64,000 nt of DNA from Alkalicoccobacillus gibsonii (GCF_016798245.1 NZ_JAEUZA010000003.1:365194-429193); one strand, 5' to 3'. Shown: positions 17,393 through 26,158, numbered from the stretch's first letter. Program-made: numbers and translations. The notes: generated by a model not told the origin, from the letters alone.

Positions 17393-17992
17393 ATGAGTAA
17401 AGATTTTTTCCAAGCAATCGCTGATCGACGTTCTTATTACGCTGTAAGTAAAGAGCACGTAGTAGAAGACGAGCGGATTATTGAAATCGTAGAGCACGCT
17501 GTGAAATATGTGCCATCTGCATTTAACTCACAAACCACACGTGTGATTGTCCTATTGGGGGAGAATCATGATAAGTTTTGGGAGTTAACGACAGGTGAAC
17601 TGAAAAAGATTGTGCCAGCTGAGAACTTTGCTGGAACGCAAGAGAAAATGGACTTATTCGGGAATGCGTATGGTACGGTTCTCTTTTTTGAAGACGAGGA
17701 AGTGGTTAAGGGTCTTCAGGAACAATTCGCGCTGTATGCAGATAATTTCCCGATCTGGTCAGAACAAACAAGTGGAATGCATCAATTTGCTGTTTGGACG
17801 GGATTAGAGATAGAAGGATTTGGTGCATCACTTCAACACTACAACCCAATTGTGGATGAAGAAGTGAGAAAAGAGTGGCACGTTCCATCTACTTGGAAGC
17901 TTAGAGCGCAAATGCCATTCGGGAAACCAATAGCATCTCCTGGAGATAAGGATTTCAAACCACTTGAGGAACGTGTAAAGGTATATAAGTAA
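17393..17992 (+). CDS. Nitroreductase family protein
   Basis: A 199-residue FMN-dependent NAD(P)H oxidoreductase of the short nitroreductase group to which B. subtilis YodC belongs. FFQAIADRRSYYAVS is the usual N-terminal FMN-binding motif; YVPSAFNSQTTRVIVL and PFGKPIASPGDKDF are also typical. The ribosome site is AGGAGGCAATAATC. Together with catE it probably detoxifies quinones or nitroaromatics under control of the HxlR protein. Confidence 0.87.
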   Translation: MSKDFFQAIADRRSYYAVSKEHVVEDERIIEIVEHAVKYVPSAFNSQTTRVIVLLGENHDKFWELTTGELKKIVPAENFAGTQEKMDLFGNAYGTVLFFEDEEVVKGLQEQFALYADNFPIWSEQTSGMHQFAVWTGLEIEGFGASLQHYNPIVDEEVRKEWHVPSTWKLRAQMPFGKPIASPGDKDFKPLEERVKVYK

Positions 17993-18012
17993 GATAGGTT
18001 ACTAAAGACTAA

Positions 18013-18043
18013 AAAAGCACTCCTCATAAAAGGAGTGCTTTTT
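18013..18043. terminator. Bidirectional terminator
   Basis: AAAAGCACTCCT and AGGAGTGCTTTTT form a stem flanked by A-rich and T-rich sequence, between the nitroreductase gene and the convergent Usp-like gene. Confidence 0.8.
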
Positions 18044-18048
18044 GCTAG

Positions 18049-18750
18049 TTAATTTTTGTTAAGAAGTTCTTCTTTAAACTTCTGTGTACAGGAATCGACA
18101 ACTTCTGGCTCTGTCACACTATCATCTGTCACATGAACTTGCATCATTTGATTGTTGTTCATGAACTTAAACACACCATTGTTAAAGTCTGTACCTTGTT
18201 CTTTAAAGAAGATTCCTTCAAACAATGCATCTTTTGGGTGAGAGAAGCTTAAACGATAAGCCCCTTCATTATCCTTAGTCAGGTACGCACGGCAGCCTTT
18301 TTCATAATGGCCTTCTTCGCCCTTAAGTGCCCGGTCGACTGAGACAACATGAAAGTCTACAAAAGGAACTTCACGAAGCAAAACGTTCATAAATGAACCT
18401 TTAGTAATTTCTTCCCAGCGACTTTTCGCCGTTTGACCAATAATGATTTGCGTAATATGTTTTTCGCGAGCAACTTCTGCAATGACTTTTACAGCTGGAC
18501 GCTTTTCATTATCACGAATCATAAATTCCTCAACGTTGTGTTCTTGGGCAAGCTGTTTCCAGCGATCAATGTAATCGGATTTCTCCGCATCTAACTCATC
18601 GTAAGGAAGTGCATCAATTGTTAGGATGTAGAGTGGACAGTCCAGCATGCTAGCGATTTTACAGCCGCGCTTAATCAGACGCTCACCGTTAGGTCCGTAG
18701 TACACACATACTAAAATGCTTTCATCCATTCTTCCTTTTATTTTCTTCAT
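18049..18750 (-). CDS. Stand-alone KdpD-type universal stress protein
   Basis: A 233-residue protein. Residues 1-140 are a Usp domain of the KdpD kind: ILVCVYYGPNGERLIKRG corresponds to the PNAERLIRR motif of KdpD sensor kinases, and IIIGQTAKSRWEEITKGS to their GxSxxSRW motif. There is no kinase domain. The last 90 residues are unassigned. KdpD Usp domains bind c-di-AMP in some Firmicutes and govern potassium responses. The gene is divergent from the mrp operon, which suggests a role in ion or osmotic stress, but this is inference. The start follows AAGGAGAGTATACA. Confidence 0.75.
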   Translation of the reverse strand: MKKIKGRMDESILVCVYYGPNGERLIKRGCKIASMLDCPLYILTIDALPYDELDAEKSDYIDRWKQLAQEHNVEEFMIRDNEKRPAVKVIAEVAREKHITQIIIGQTAKSRWEEITKGSFMNVLLREVPFVDFHVVSVDRALKGEEGHYEKGCRAYLTKDNEGAYRLSFSHPKDALFEGIFFKEQGTDFNNGVFKFMNNNQMMQVHVTDDSVTEPEVVDSCTQKFKEELLNKN

Positions 18751-18828
18751 TGTATACTCTCCTTGTTCTTTTCATGAATTAATCTATTTTTATCAATTGT
18801 CGTATGCATTATGTTTTGGCGTTAGCAC

Positions 18829-18857
18829 AGTATATACTGAAACATTCAACATTTCAA
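18829..18857 (-). promoter_or_regulatory. Promoter of the Usp-like gene with palindromic -10
   Basis: On the minus strand TTGAAA and TATACT are exactly 17 bp apart. The -10 is part of a perfect palindrome CAGTATATACTG at 18828-18839, which could be an operator. Confidence 0.6.
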
Positions 18858-19376
18858 TTTAAATTAACAATTTTTTTGTGGAAACTTGGGCTGGGTGAAT
18901 GTTTAATTAAAAGAGTTGAGAATCGTGTGTCGAAAAAACAATAATTAGGGGAAATTGTTACGATTTTGAGACATGATTCAAATCCAGTCTCTATGGAGTG
19001 CAATCAAGTGAAATTTATTATATACTTTTTAATGAAGAGTAATGGTTCTTTGTATTGTTTATGTTCCCATCTACAAATGAGTAATAAGTACGTCCACTTG
19101 TCATTAGGTTACTCCTACTTTTATAAAGCAATCCCTGCTCGTAATCTATTCCATGCTCATGTAGACTGCGCTTAATTTTGCACAGTCCTATTGGAATGGT
19201 CAAAATTAGCATTTCCACGCGAATTCCATTATTTGCTTACATCATACACCTATATTACATCCAATTCAAGGACTACTTCACATCTGAAATGAAATCATGA
19301 TGTGAGGGAATTAATATAAAAAACGTCAGTATCTGAACATTCAGGTGTCCTGGTCGAAAATCTAGGAGGTCATGCT
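18858..19376. other. Long non-coding region upstream of mrp
   Basis: With the Usp leader this makes a 626-bp gap. I see no ORF with a ribosome site. A weak promoter candidate, TTGAGA-18-AATAAT, lies at 18916-18945, which would give a leader of more than 400 nt. A stable hairpin lies at 19276-19307. Some of the sequence may be a remnant of something older, but I cannot identify it. Confidence 0.5.
19276..19307 (+). promoter_or_regulatory. Hairpin in the mrp leader
   Basis: CTTCACATC (19276-19284) pairs with GATGTGAGG (19299-19307): nine pairs with one G-U and a 14-nt loop. No T run follows, so it is not a terminator. It lies about 70 bp before mrpA. Confidence 0.45.
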
Positions 19377-21788
19377 TTGAGCTGGTTAAATTTCGCCATA
19401 TTTCTACCGATTCTGTACGCTGTTTTTATTCCATTCTTTTATAAGAAGGTTTCCTCGGTACACACAGGTTGGTTTGTCTTACCGATTCCTTTAGTATTAT
19501 TTATTTATCTCACAACCTCAATCGCGGATATTGCAAATGGCGAGAGATTTATGCATACGGTTTCGTGGATACCGTCACTCGGCATAAACTTCACCACACA
19601 TCTTGATGGATTAAGCTTAATTCTAGCGTTGTTAATAACAGGAGTGGGAACACTTGTTATTGCCTATTCAATCTTTTATCTTTCCATGAAAAGAGAAGCC
19701 CTTCATAATTTCTACATTTACTTGTTGTTGTTTATGGGTGCAATGTTAGGTGTTGTATTATCTGATAATTTAATGGTTCTTTATCTTTTCTGGGAGTTAA
19801 CAAGTGTATCTTCCTTCTTATTAATTGCTTTTTGGTATCAACGTGATAAATCACGCTACGGTGCTCAAAAATCTATGCTTATCACCGTAACAGGTGGAAT
19901 TTCGATGCTCGCTGGTTTTATTATGCTTCAATCGATGACTGGATCTTGGAGTGTACGTGAGATTATCGGACAAGCAGGGACACTTTCTGACTCTAGCTTG
20001 TTTATTCCAGCTATGTTATTGATTTTACTCGGTGCCTTTACAAAATCAGCACAATTTCCATTCCATATCTGGTTACCTGATGCAATGGAAGCTCCGACAC
20101 CGGTTAGTGCGTATCTTCACTCGGCAACAATGGTTAAAGCAGGGATCTATCTTGTTGCTAGATTCACGCCTGTATTCGGTGGAGAAGCAACCTGGTTCTG
20201 GATCGTGAGTATGGTTGGACTCATCACACTATTCTGGGGTTCATATACAGCCGTCAGACAGACAGACTTAAAAGCCTTGCTAGCTTATTCTACGATTAGT
20301 CAGCTAGGGATGATTATGAGCATGCTTGGTATTGGCTCTGCAGCACTTTACTTTGATGCTGGTTCGGATGCTTTCAAATATTCGTCTTTGGCCGTTCTTG
20401 CAGCATTGTTTCATTTAATCAATCACTCGACCTTTAAAGGGGCGCTTTTCATGGTAGTAGGGATTGTCGACCATGAAACAGGTACACGTGATATTCGCAG
20501 GCTAGGCGGTCTGATGACGATTATGCCGATTACATTTACGTTTGCTGCGATTGGTAGCTTTGCTATGGCAGGTTTACCACCGTTTAATGGATTCCTAAGT
20601 AAAGAAATGTTTTTCTCTGCTGTCTTAACGGCATCAGATCTTGGTATCTTCCATATGCAAACCGTCGGACTGATGTTTCCAATCATTGCTTGGGTCGCAA
20701 GTGTACTCACATTTGTTTATTGTATGATTCTTGTCTTCCGAACGTTTACCGGAAACTACAATCCGGAGAAACTTGAGAAAAGCGCACATGAGGCACCAAT
20801 TGGGATGCTGATTCCACCGGGGATCCTGGTTTCATTTGTTGTTGTCATTTTCTTCTTCCCTCAAACAATGGCTGATTATATTTTAAATCCAGGTGTGCAG
20901 GCTGTTTTACCATTAGAAAATGCTAATTACTACACTGAAATTAAGGCATGGCATGGTTGGGAACCTGAACTCTGGATGACAATTGCTGTAGTGATTTTAG
21001 GAAGCCTACTTTTTGTCTTCCTGCGTAGCTGGCAGGGTGTATATAGTCTGTTCCCAAGAGAATGGTCATTTAACACGGTATACAATGCCATTCTTGTTGG
21101 CTCAGAAAAGAGTTCAGAGAAATTAACAGGGAAATATATGACGGGATCACTAAGACATTACCTGCTTTATATTTTCAGTTTTTTGATCTTAGCAGTAGGC
21201 ACTGTAATCTTTGCTACAAATGGGTTTGTAATTGATACGTCCAACGATGCACCTGTGAATATCTATGAACTGATTCTTATTAGTATCATTGCCATCGCAG
21301 CTGTTGGTATTATTTTTGCTAAATCCAGATTAACAGCGATCATCTTAAATGGTGTTCTTGGTTATATGGTCGCCATTTTCTTTGTTATCTTCCGTGCACC
21401 GGATTTGGCCCTTACACAGCTCGTTATTGAAACGGTGTCTGCTGCCTTGTTCCTCTTATGCTTCTTCTTCCTTCCTGAATGGAAGAAAGAGAACGTGACT
21501 CGAAAGGTGAAAGGACTTAACCTAGTTATTTCATTAGGGGTTGGTACGATTGTGACGCTTGTTATGTTATCAATTCAAGGCAATCGTCTCTTTGATAGTA
21601 TTTCAAGCTACTTTGAGGATGCCTATAAGTTAGCTGGTGGTAAAAACATCGTAAACGCCATTTTGGCTGATTTCCGTGCATTTGATACGATGCTTGAGAT
21701 TCTTGTTTTAGCGATTGCAGGACTCGGCGTGTACACACTGATTAAATTAAAATCGTCGGAAGGGGAGGATAGACGTGAAAGTAAATGA
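19377..21788 (+). CDS. mrpA: Na+/H+ antiporter subunit MrpA
   Basis: An 803-residue polytopic membrane protein, the largest Mrp subunit. It combines a complex I NuoL-like antiporter module with the MrpA-specific C-terminal extension of about 250 residues containing the DUF4040-like region (GYMVAIFFVIFRAPDLALTQ). Conserved charged residues appear in LYLFWELTSVSSFLL, FTKSAQFPFHIWLPDAMEAP and SAYLHSATMVKAGIYL. Translation starts with TTG at 19377 after TAGGAGGTCATGC. The Mrp complex exchanges cytoplasmic Na+ for external H+ and supports life at high pH and salt. Confidence 0.95.
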   Translation: MSWLNFAIFLPILYAVFIPFFYKKVSSVHTGWFVLPIPLVLFIYLTTSIADIANGERFMHTVSWIPSLGINFTTHLDGLSLILALLITGVGTLVIAYSIFYLSMKREALHNFYIYLLLFMGAMLGVVLSDNLMVLYLFWELTSVSSFLLIAFWYQRDKSRYGAQKSMLITVTGGISMLAGFIMLQSMTGSWSVREIIGQAGTLSDSSLFIPAMLLILLGAFTKSAQFPFHIWLPDAMEAPTPVSAYLHSATMVKAGIYLVARFTPVFGGEATWFWIVSMVGLITLFWGSYTAVRQTDLKALLAYSTISQLGMIMSMLGIGSAALYFDAGSDAFKYSSLAVLAALFHLINHSTFKGALFMVVGIVDHETGTRDIRRLGGLMTIMPITFTFAAIGSFAMAGLPPFNGFLSKEMFFSAVLTASDLGIFHMQTVGLMFPIIAWVASVLTFVYCMILVFRTFTGNYNPEKLEKSAHEAPIGMLIPPGILVSFVVVIFFFPQTMADYILNPGVQAVLPLENANYYTEIKAWHGWEPELWMTIAVVILGSLLFVFLRSWQGVYSLFPREWSFNTVYNAILVGSEKSSEKLTGKYMTGSLRHYLLYIFSFLILAVGTVIFATNGFVIDTSNDAPVNIYELILISIIAIAAVGIIFAKSRLTAIILNGVLGYMVAIFFVIFRAPDLALTQLVIETVSAALFLLCFFFLPEWKKENVTRKVKGLNLVISLGVGTIVTLVMLSIQGNRLFDSISSYFEDAYKLAGGKNIVNAILADFRAFDTMLEILVLAIAGLGVYTLIKLKSSEGEDRRESK

Positions 21789-22200
21789 TGTGATTTTACA
21801 AACTGTCAGTAAAATAGCTACGTTTATCATTCTGACTTTTGGTGTCTATCTGTTCTTAGCTGGACACCATGAGCCCGGTGGTGGATTTATCGGTGGCTTG
21901 GTGCTCGCATCTGCCTTAGTTCTGCTGTATCTTGCCTTTGATATACAGACCGTAGAGAAAGGAATTCCGATTAACTATAGGCTAATGGCAGGGATCGGGG
22001 TTCTGGTTTCTATTTGTACAGGTATTAGTTCTTTGTTTTACGGAACCAATTTCTTGAACATGGAATTTGATTACTTTAATCTTCCAATCTTCGGAGAGAC
22101 AGAGCTAACAACAGTTACAATCTTTGAAATTGGCGTATCACTAGCTGTTATCGGTACAGCGTTAACAATCATTCTAAGCATAAGTGAGGATGTTGATTAA
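21775..22200 (+). CDS. mrpB: Na+/H+ antiporter subunit MrpB
   Basis: A 141-residue membrane protein with four hydrophobic helices and the MnhB motif LFLAGHHEPGGGFIGGLVLA. It starts with GTG at 21775, inside the end of mrpA (14-bp overlap), after AAGGGGAGGATAGAC, and ends with a TAATG overlap with mrpC. Separate MrpA and MrpB identify a group 1 seven-gene Mrp operon. Confidence 0.94.
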   Translation: MKVNDVILQTVSKIATFIILTFGVYLFLAGHHEPGGGFIGGLVLASALVLLYLAFDIQTVEKGIPINYRLMAGIGVLVSICTGISSLFYGTNFLNMEFDYFNLPIFGETELTTVTIFEIGVSLAVIGTALTIILSISEDVD

Positions 22201-22538
22201 TGGAGACACTTATGGCGTTATTAGTTGGTTTATTATTCACGGTGGGAACCTATATGGTTCTCTCAAAAAATATTGTTCGTATCATTCTGGGCACAGCGAT
22301 CTTTTCGCATGGTGCACACTTACTGCTTATAACAATGGGAGGATTAAAGGGAGGCGCAGCTCCTTTACTCGATCAAGGTAATGACGCATTTGTTGATTCG
22401 TTGCCTCAAGCTTTAATTCTGACAGCTATTGTAATCAACTTCGGTGTAACGGCCTTTTTCCTAGTGTTGGCTTACAGAGGTTATACGGAGCTCGGGACAG
22501 ATGATATGAATCAGCTAAGGGGGAATAAAGATGAATAA
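22200..22538 (+). CDS. mrpC: Na+/H+ antiporter subunit MrpC
   Basis: A 112-residue protein related to complex I subunit NuoK, with three helices. TVGTYMVLSKNIVRIILGTA and the acidic DPLPQAL-like motif (here DSLPQALILTAIVINFG) are characteristic. The start codon shares a base with the mrpB stop; the end overlaps mrpD by 8 bp. Confidence 0.94.
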   Translation: METLMALLVGLLFTVGTYMVLSKNIVRIILGTAIFSHGAHLLLITMGGLKGGAAPLLDQGNDAFVDSLPQALILTAIVINFGVTAFFLVLAYRGYTELGTDDMNQLRGNKDE

Positions 22539-24012
22539 TCTTGTTATCTTCCCAATGCTCATTCCAGTCATTGCGGGACTTATCATGATCGTCTTTAGAC
22601 ATCAAATTAAATTCCAAAGGGTATTGAGTATCGTTTCTGTACTTGCAATTGCAGGAGTAACGGGTGTCCTGATCCATCAGGTTAACGTTGAAGGAATACA
22701 GACGATTTATCTTGGGGGCTGGAAGCCGCCATTTGGTATTGTGTTTGTAGGAGATATGTTTGCACTCATTCTTGTACTAACTTCTGCAATTGTTGCAATT
22801 GCTTGCTTATTTTACGCTTTCTCATCAATCGGAAAAAAGCGTGAGACCTTTTACTTCTATGCATTTGTACAATTTTTGCTTGCAGGTGTCATTGGGTCAT
22901 TCTTAACTGGAGATTTGTTTAACTTATTTGTTTGCTTTGAAGTTATGTTACTGGCTTCTTATGTGTTAATTGCGCTTGGCGGAGAGAAGATTCAATTAAG
23001 AGAGTCTTTAAAATACGTATTGATTAATGTTCTTTCTTCCATGCTATTTCTTATTTCAGCAGGGTTTCTATACGGAGCTGTAGGAACTTTAAACATGGCT
23101 CAGCTAGCTGAGCGTGTAGCTGAAGCGGGTCAAGGAGGAATCTTAACAACGATTGCCATCTTATTTCTTATTGTCTTTGGCTTAAAATCTGCGTTGTTCT
23201 TATTCTTCTGGTTACCTGGGGCATACGGTGCTCCACCAACTGCTGTGGCAGCATTATTCGGTGCCCTCTTAACAAAAGTAGGGATTTATGCCTTATTTAG
23301 AACCTTTACGTTGATCTTCCCGCATGAACCGGGTATTACTCATACCTTGCTTGGGATTATGGCAGGTGCAACCATGCTACTTGGAGCCATAGGAGCGATT
23401 GCGTATCAGGATATTAAGCGAATTGTTTCTTATAATGTCATTGTTGCAGTTGGATTTATCATTGCTGGACTGGCCATTTTCACAACGCCATCAATTGAAG
23501 GAGCGATCTATTACTTGATTCACGATATGATTGCGAAAGCCTTGTTGTTTTTATTGGCTGGTACCGTCATCTACCTTACAGGTCAAAAGTGGTTAAAAGA
23601 GGTTGGCGGTCTTATCCGTCACTTCCCGGTACTCGGGTGGACATTCTTTATCGTTGTTCTTGCATTAGCTGGTATTCCACCGTTAAGTGGATTTATTGGG
23701 AAGGTCCTTGTTACACAAGGAGCTATCATGGAAGGATCTTATGTGCTCGCTGCGATTGCGCTTGGCTCAAGTATTCTTGTTCTCTATTCACTCCTTAAGA
23801 TCTTCAAGAATTCTTTCTGGGGAGAGGCGATCATGGGTAAAGAGGAGATGGAACCACTTAAGATGGGTATGCTGATTCCATGTGTATTCCTGGCTGCACT
23901 TAGCCTTGCGTTTGGTCTAGGAATCGAAGGAATCTCAGGATACGTCACGGAAGCCGCAAAGACTTTAATGGATCCATCCAAGTATATTGATGCTGTTCTC
24001 TATAACCAATAA
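22531..24012 (+). CDS. mrpD: Na+/H+ antiporter subunit MrpD
   Basis: A 493-residue antiporter-like subunit homologous to NuoM/NuoN, with about 14 helices. The key Glu lies in LFNLFVCFEVMLLASYVLIA and the conserved Lys residues in FGLKSALFLFFWLPGAYGAP and LLTKVGIYALF. With MrpA it forms the ion-translocating core. The ribosome site AAGGGGGAATAAAG lies at the end of mrpC. Confidence 0.94.
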   Translation: MNNLVIFPMLIPVIAGLIMIVFRHQIKFQRVLSIVSVLAIAGVTGVLIHQVNVEGIQTIYLGGWKPPFGIVFVGDMFALILVLTSAIVAIACLFYAFSSIGKKRETFYFYAFVQFLLAGVIGSFLTGDLFNLFVCFEVMLLASYVLIALGGEKIQLRESLKYVLINVLSSMLFLISAGFLYGAVGTLNMAQLAERVAEAGQGGILTTIAILFLIVFGLKSALFLFFWLPGAYGAPPTAVAALFGALLTKVGIYALFRTFTLIFPHEPGITHTLLGIMAGATMLLGAIGAIAYQDIKRIVSYNVIVAVGFIIAGLAIFTTPSIEGAIYYLIHDMIAKALLFLLAGTVIYLTGQKWLKEVGGLIRHFPVLGWTFFIVVLALAGIPPLSGFIGKVLVTQGAIMEGSYVLAAIALGSSILVLYSLLKIFKNSFWGEAIMGKEEMEPLKMGMLIPCVFLAALSLAFGLGIEGISGYVTEAAKTLMDPSKYIDAVLYNQ

Positions 24013-24043
24013 GCTACCAGCTTAAAAGAAAGAAGGTGAAGAG

Positions 24044-24520
24044 TTGTCTATCCAGTTACTTTTAAATATCTTTATTGCCCTCCTATGGGTATTCTTACAA
24101 GATTCATTTGAGATCACAAACTTTATTACAGGGTTTTTAGTCGGGTTGAGTTTAATCTTTATTATGAGAAGGTTTTTTCCAACACCCTTTTATCTTAAAA
24201 AAGTTTTCTCGATTATTCATCTGCTCTATTTATTTAACTTAGAACTTGTTATATCAAGTGCGTTAATCATCAAGCAAATTCTTCGACCTAAGTTAAATAT
24301 CACCCCTGGTATCTTCAGCTTTGAAACAGAGCTTGAAAGTGATATGGAAGTAACGGTTCTGGCGTTGTTATTGACATTAACTCCAGGATCAGTAGTACTT
24401 GAGATAACTGAAGACAACAAGGTGTTCTATATTCATGCTATGGATATTCCTGAATCTAGAGACGCCGTTCTAAAAGCTAAGAAGACGTTTGAGAAAGCGA
24501 TTATGGAGGTGACAAGATAA
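24044..24520 (+). CDS. mrpE: Na+/H+ antiporter subunit MrpE
   Basis: A 158-residue protein of the MnhE family. Two or three N-terminal helices come first (LLNIFIALLWVFLQD), then a cytoplasmic domain with TLTPGSVVLEITEDNKVFYI and HAMDIPE, the family signature. Translation starts with TTG at 24044 after AAGGTGAAGAG. Its stop and the mrpF start overlap by one base. Confidence 0.93.
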   Translation: MSIQLLLNIFIALLWVFLQDSFEITNFITGFLVGLSLIFIMRRFFPTPFYLKKVFSIIHLLYLFNLELVISSALIIKQILRPKLNITPGIFSFETELESDMEVTVLALLLTLTPGSVVLEITEDNKVFYIHAMDIPESRDAVLKAKKTFEKAIMEVTR

Positions 24521-24804
24521 TGCTTGAAATCGTAGGATATATTGCTTTAATCTTTCTCTCCATTTCCATTTGTATTGGATTGTTTAGAGTCATTAAAGGA
24601 CCATCCATGCCTGATCGGGTTATTGCTCTCGATACAATAGGAATTAACTTGATATCTGCCGTAGCAGTTATTTCAATTACCCTGGATACGGGGGCTTTTC
24701 TAGAGGTCATCTTGTTACTAGGTATTTTATCTTTTATCACGACTGTAGCCTTTTCAAAATTCTTGGAAAGGGGTGTAGTCATTGAGCGTAAGCGGGACAG
24801 GTGA
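24520..24804 (+). CDS. mrpF: Na+/H+ antiporter subunit MrpF
   Basis: A 94-residue protein with three helices and the MrpF/PhaF motif RVIKGPSMPDRVIALDTIGI. It starts with ATG at the mrpE stop and overlaps mrpG by 23 bp, so translation of the two is probably coupled. Confidence 0.93.
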   Translation: MLEIVGYIALIFLSISICIGLFRVIKGPSMPDRVIALDTIGINLISAVAVISITLDTGAFLEVILLLGILSFITTVAFSKFLERGVVIERKRDR

Positions 24805-25165
24805 GATTATTGCAGCCGTTTTGATTTTAATTGGAACATTAATGAGTGTGATCAGTGCGTTTGGTCTCATTCGATTACCTGATGTGTACACCCGTTCCCA
24901 TGCCGGAACAAAAAGTGCGACTCTCGGTGTCTTGTGTACACTAACAGGAACCTTTATATTTTTCTGGTTCGTAAATGATTTTATAAGTGTACGTTTGATT
25001 CTAGGAATTGTGTTTGTATTCCTAACAGCTCCAGTAGCGGGTCATTTAATCAGCCGGGCTGCTTATCATTCAGGTGTTCCAATGACGGAAGATAGCGTGC
25101 AGGATCAATTAAAAGAAGACATGGAAAAAAAGAAAAAAACACAATCGTCTAAAGAAGACGAATGA
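24782..25165 (+). CDS. mrpG: Na+/H+ antiporter subunit MrpG
   Basis: A 127-residue protein with three helices and the MnhG signature FGLIRLPDVYTRSHAGTKSA. Translation starts with TTG at 24782 inside mrpF after GGAAAGGGG. It ends in a charged, Lys-rich tail (EDMEKKKKTQSSKEDE). It completes the operon, with a strong terminator immediately downstream. Confidence 0.94.
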   Translation: MSVSGTGEIIAAVLILIGTLMSVISAFGLIRLPDVYTRSHAGTKSATLGVLCTLTGTFIFFWFVNDFISVRLILGIVFVFLTAPVAGHLISRAAYHSGVPMTEDSVQDQLKEDMEKKKKTQSSKEDE

Positions 25166-25167
25166 AA

Positions 25168-25197
25168 AAGCCGACTGGATCAACATCCAGTCGGCTT
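25168..25197. terminator. Terminator of the mrp operon
   Basis: AAGCCGACTGGAT and ATCCAGTCGGCTT form a perfect 13-pair stem with a CAAC loop. It lies between mrpG and the convergent PRC-barrel gene. The T tract (CTTGTTT) is weak on the plus strand and TTTTT is present on the minus strand, so it can serve both. Confidence 0.8.
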
Positions 25198-25202
25198 CTT
25201 GT

Positions 25203-26012
25203 TTAGTTGGCTTCTTCCCAATAAGGAGAACGGTCATAGTGAGCATATAGCCTGCTCTCATGTTCCCTTGTAAATGGCTCATGAATCTCATAATCAGGTG
25301 CACTTTCAACTAGTTCTTTATCTACATTCACTGTAATGGTCTTATCCTGCCAAGATATATCTGTAATCCATTCAGCAGCGAGTGGCACTGGTTCTCTTGT
25401 GAAAGCTCCACCAACATCTACAATAATGTAGTTAATCGTCCAGTCGTGTTCATTTAACATAAAGTCTAATGCTTTTCCGACCTCACCGTTTTTAACATGA
25501 ATCTTATACCCACGCAAATCGTTGATACTTTGCAGTGAATTTTGTTCTGTTTGCTGGGTCATCGCATCTTGCTCGTCTTCCGTACGATTAACGTTAGGAT
25601 TGGCAATCGGATAAGGGATCATCATACCTGGTGCAGCAGGGTATGATCCTGGAGACCCCATACCAGCGCTCGCGCCGCCTATAGGAGCACCCCAGTAATG
25701 TCGCCATCCATAGTGATCACGAAGCTCAGCCTCGTATTGACGTGATACCGGTTCGTGTGAAGAAGGCTTAGGACTGTCTTTAATTTGGTCTTTTGTTAAA
25801 TTGACGTCAATTCGTTCCTTTTCCTGTTCAATTGAAGTAACGGATTCAGGACTTAGTAGAACTTTCCCACCAAAAAACCAAGTACGCGTGTCACCAACAA
25901 AGTAACGAAGGGTAAATGTATTGGATTCAAAGTAGAGATCAGCGATGGAACCAAGCTCGCCGTCTGTGGCATTCATCGAAAAGCTTTCCAAGGTTTTTGC
26001 TTGAATAAACAT
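25203..26012 (-). CDS. PRC-barrel domain protein
   Basis: A 269-residue protein with two PRC-barrel-like domains: one at residues 1-80 (TLESFSMNATDGELGSIADL) and one at about 160-245 (INDLRGYKIHVKNGEVGKAL). They are joined by a Gly/Pro/Met/Tyr-rich linker (GGASAGMGSPGSYPAAPGMM). Similar short motifs (PVSRQYEAELRDHYGW, PFTREHESRLYAHYD) follow each barrel, so the protein looks like an internal duplication. There is no signal peptide. PRC barrels act in RNA processing and membrane-associated complexes; the role here is unknown. The ATG at 26012 follows GGGAGAGTAGA. Confidence 0.8.
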   Translation of the reverse strand: MFIQAKTLESFSMNATDGELGSIADLYFESNTFTLRYFVGDTRTWFFGGKVLLSPESVTSIEQEKERIDVNLTKDQIKDSPKPSSHEPVSRQYEAELRDHYGWRHYWGAPIGGASAGMGSPGSYPAAPGMMIPYPIANPNVNRTEDEQDAMTQQTEQNSLQSINDLRGYKIHVKNGEVGKALDFMLNEHDWTINYIIVDVGGAFTREPVPLAAEWITDISWQDKTITVNVDKELVESAPDYEIHEPFTREHESRLYAHYDRSPYWEEAN

Positions 26013-26158
26013 TCTACTCTCCCTTTCCACATGAATCATTTATTTGTACTCTATATAACCGCTTTCAGCTGATTTGAAACACGTGCTTAAGTAAGATTGA
26101 AAGGTTGGGAAAATGTTAAGATGTATGAGTAAATCCTCTTTTGATAAGAAAAATCATG

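Noticed and set aside
19018-19218. Minus-strand ORF of 66 residues upstream of mrp
   Set aside because: No ribosome site, no recognisable motif, and composition like non-coding DNA.
18858-19376. Pseudogene remnant upstream of mrp
   Set aside because: I found no stretch on either strand that resembles a protein family, so a remnant cannot be supported.
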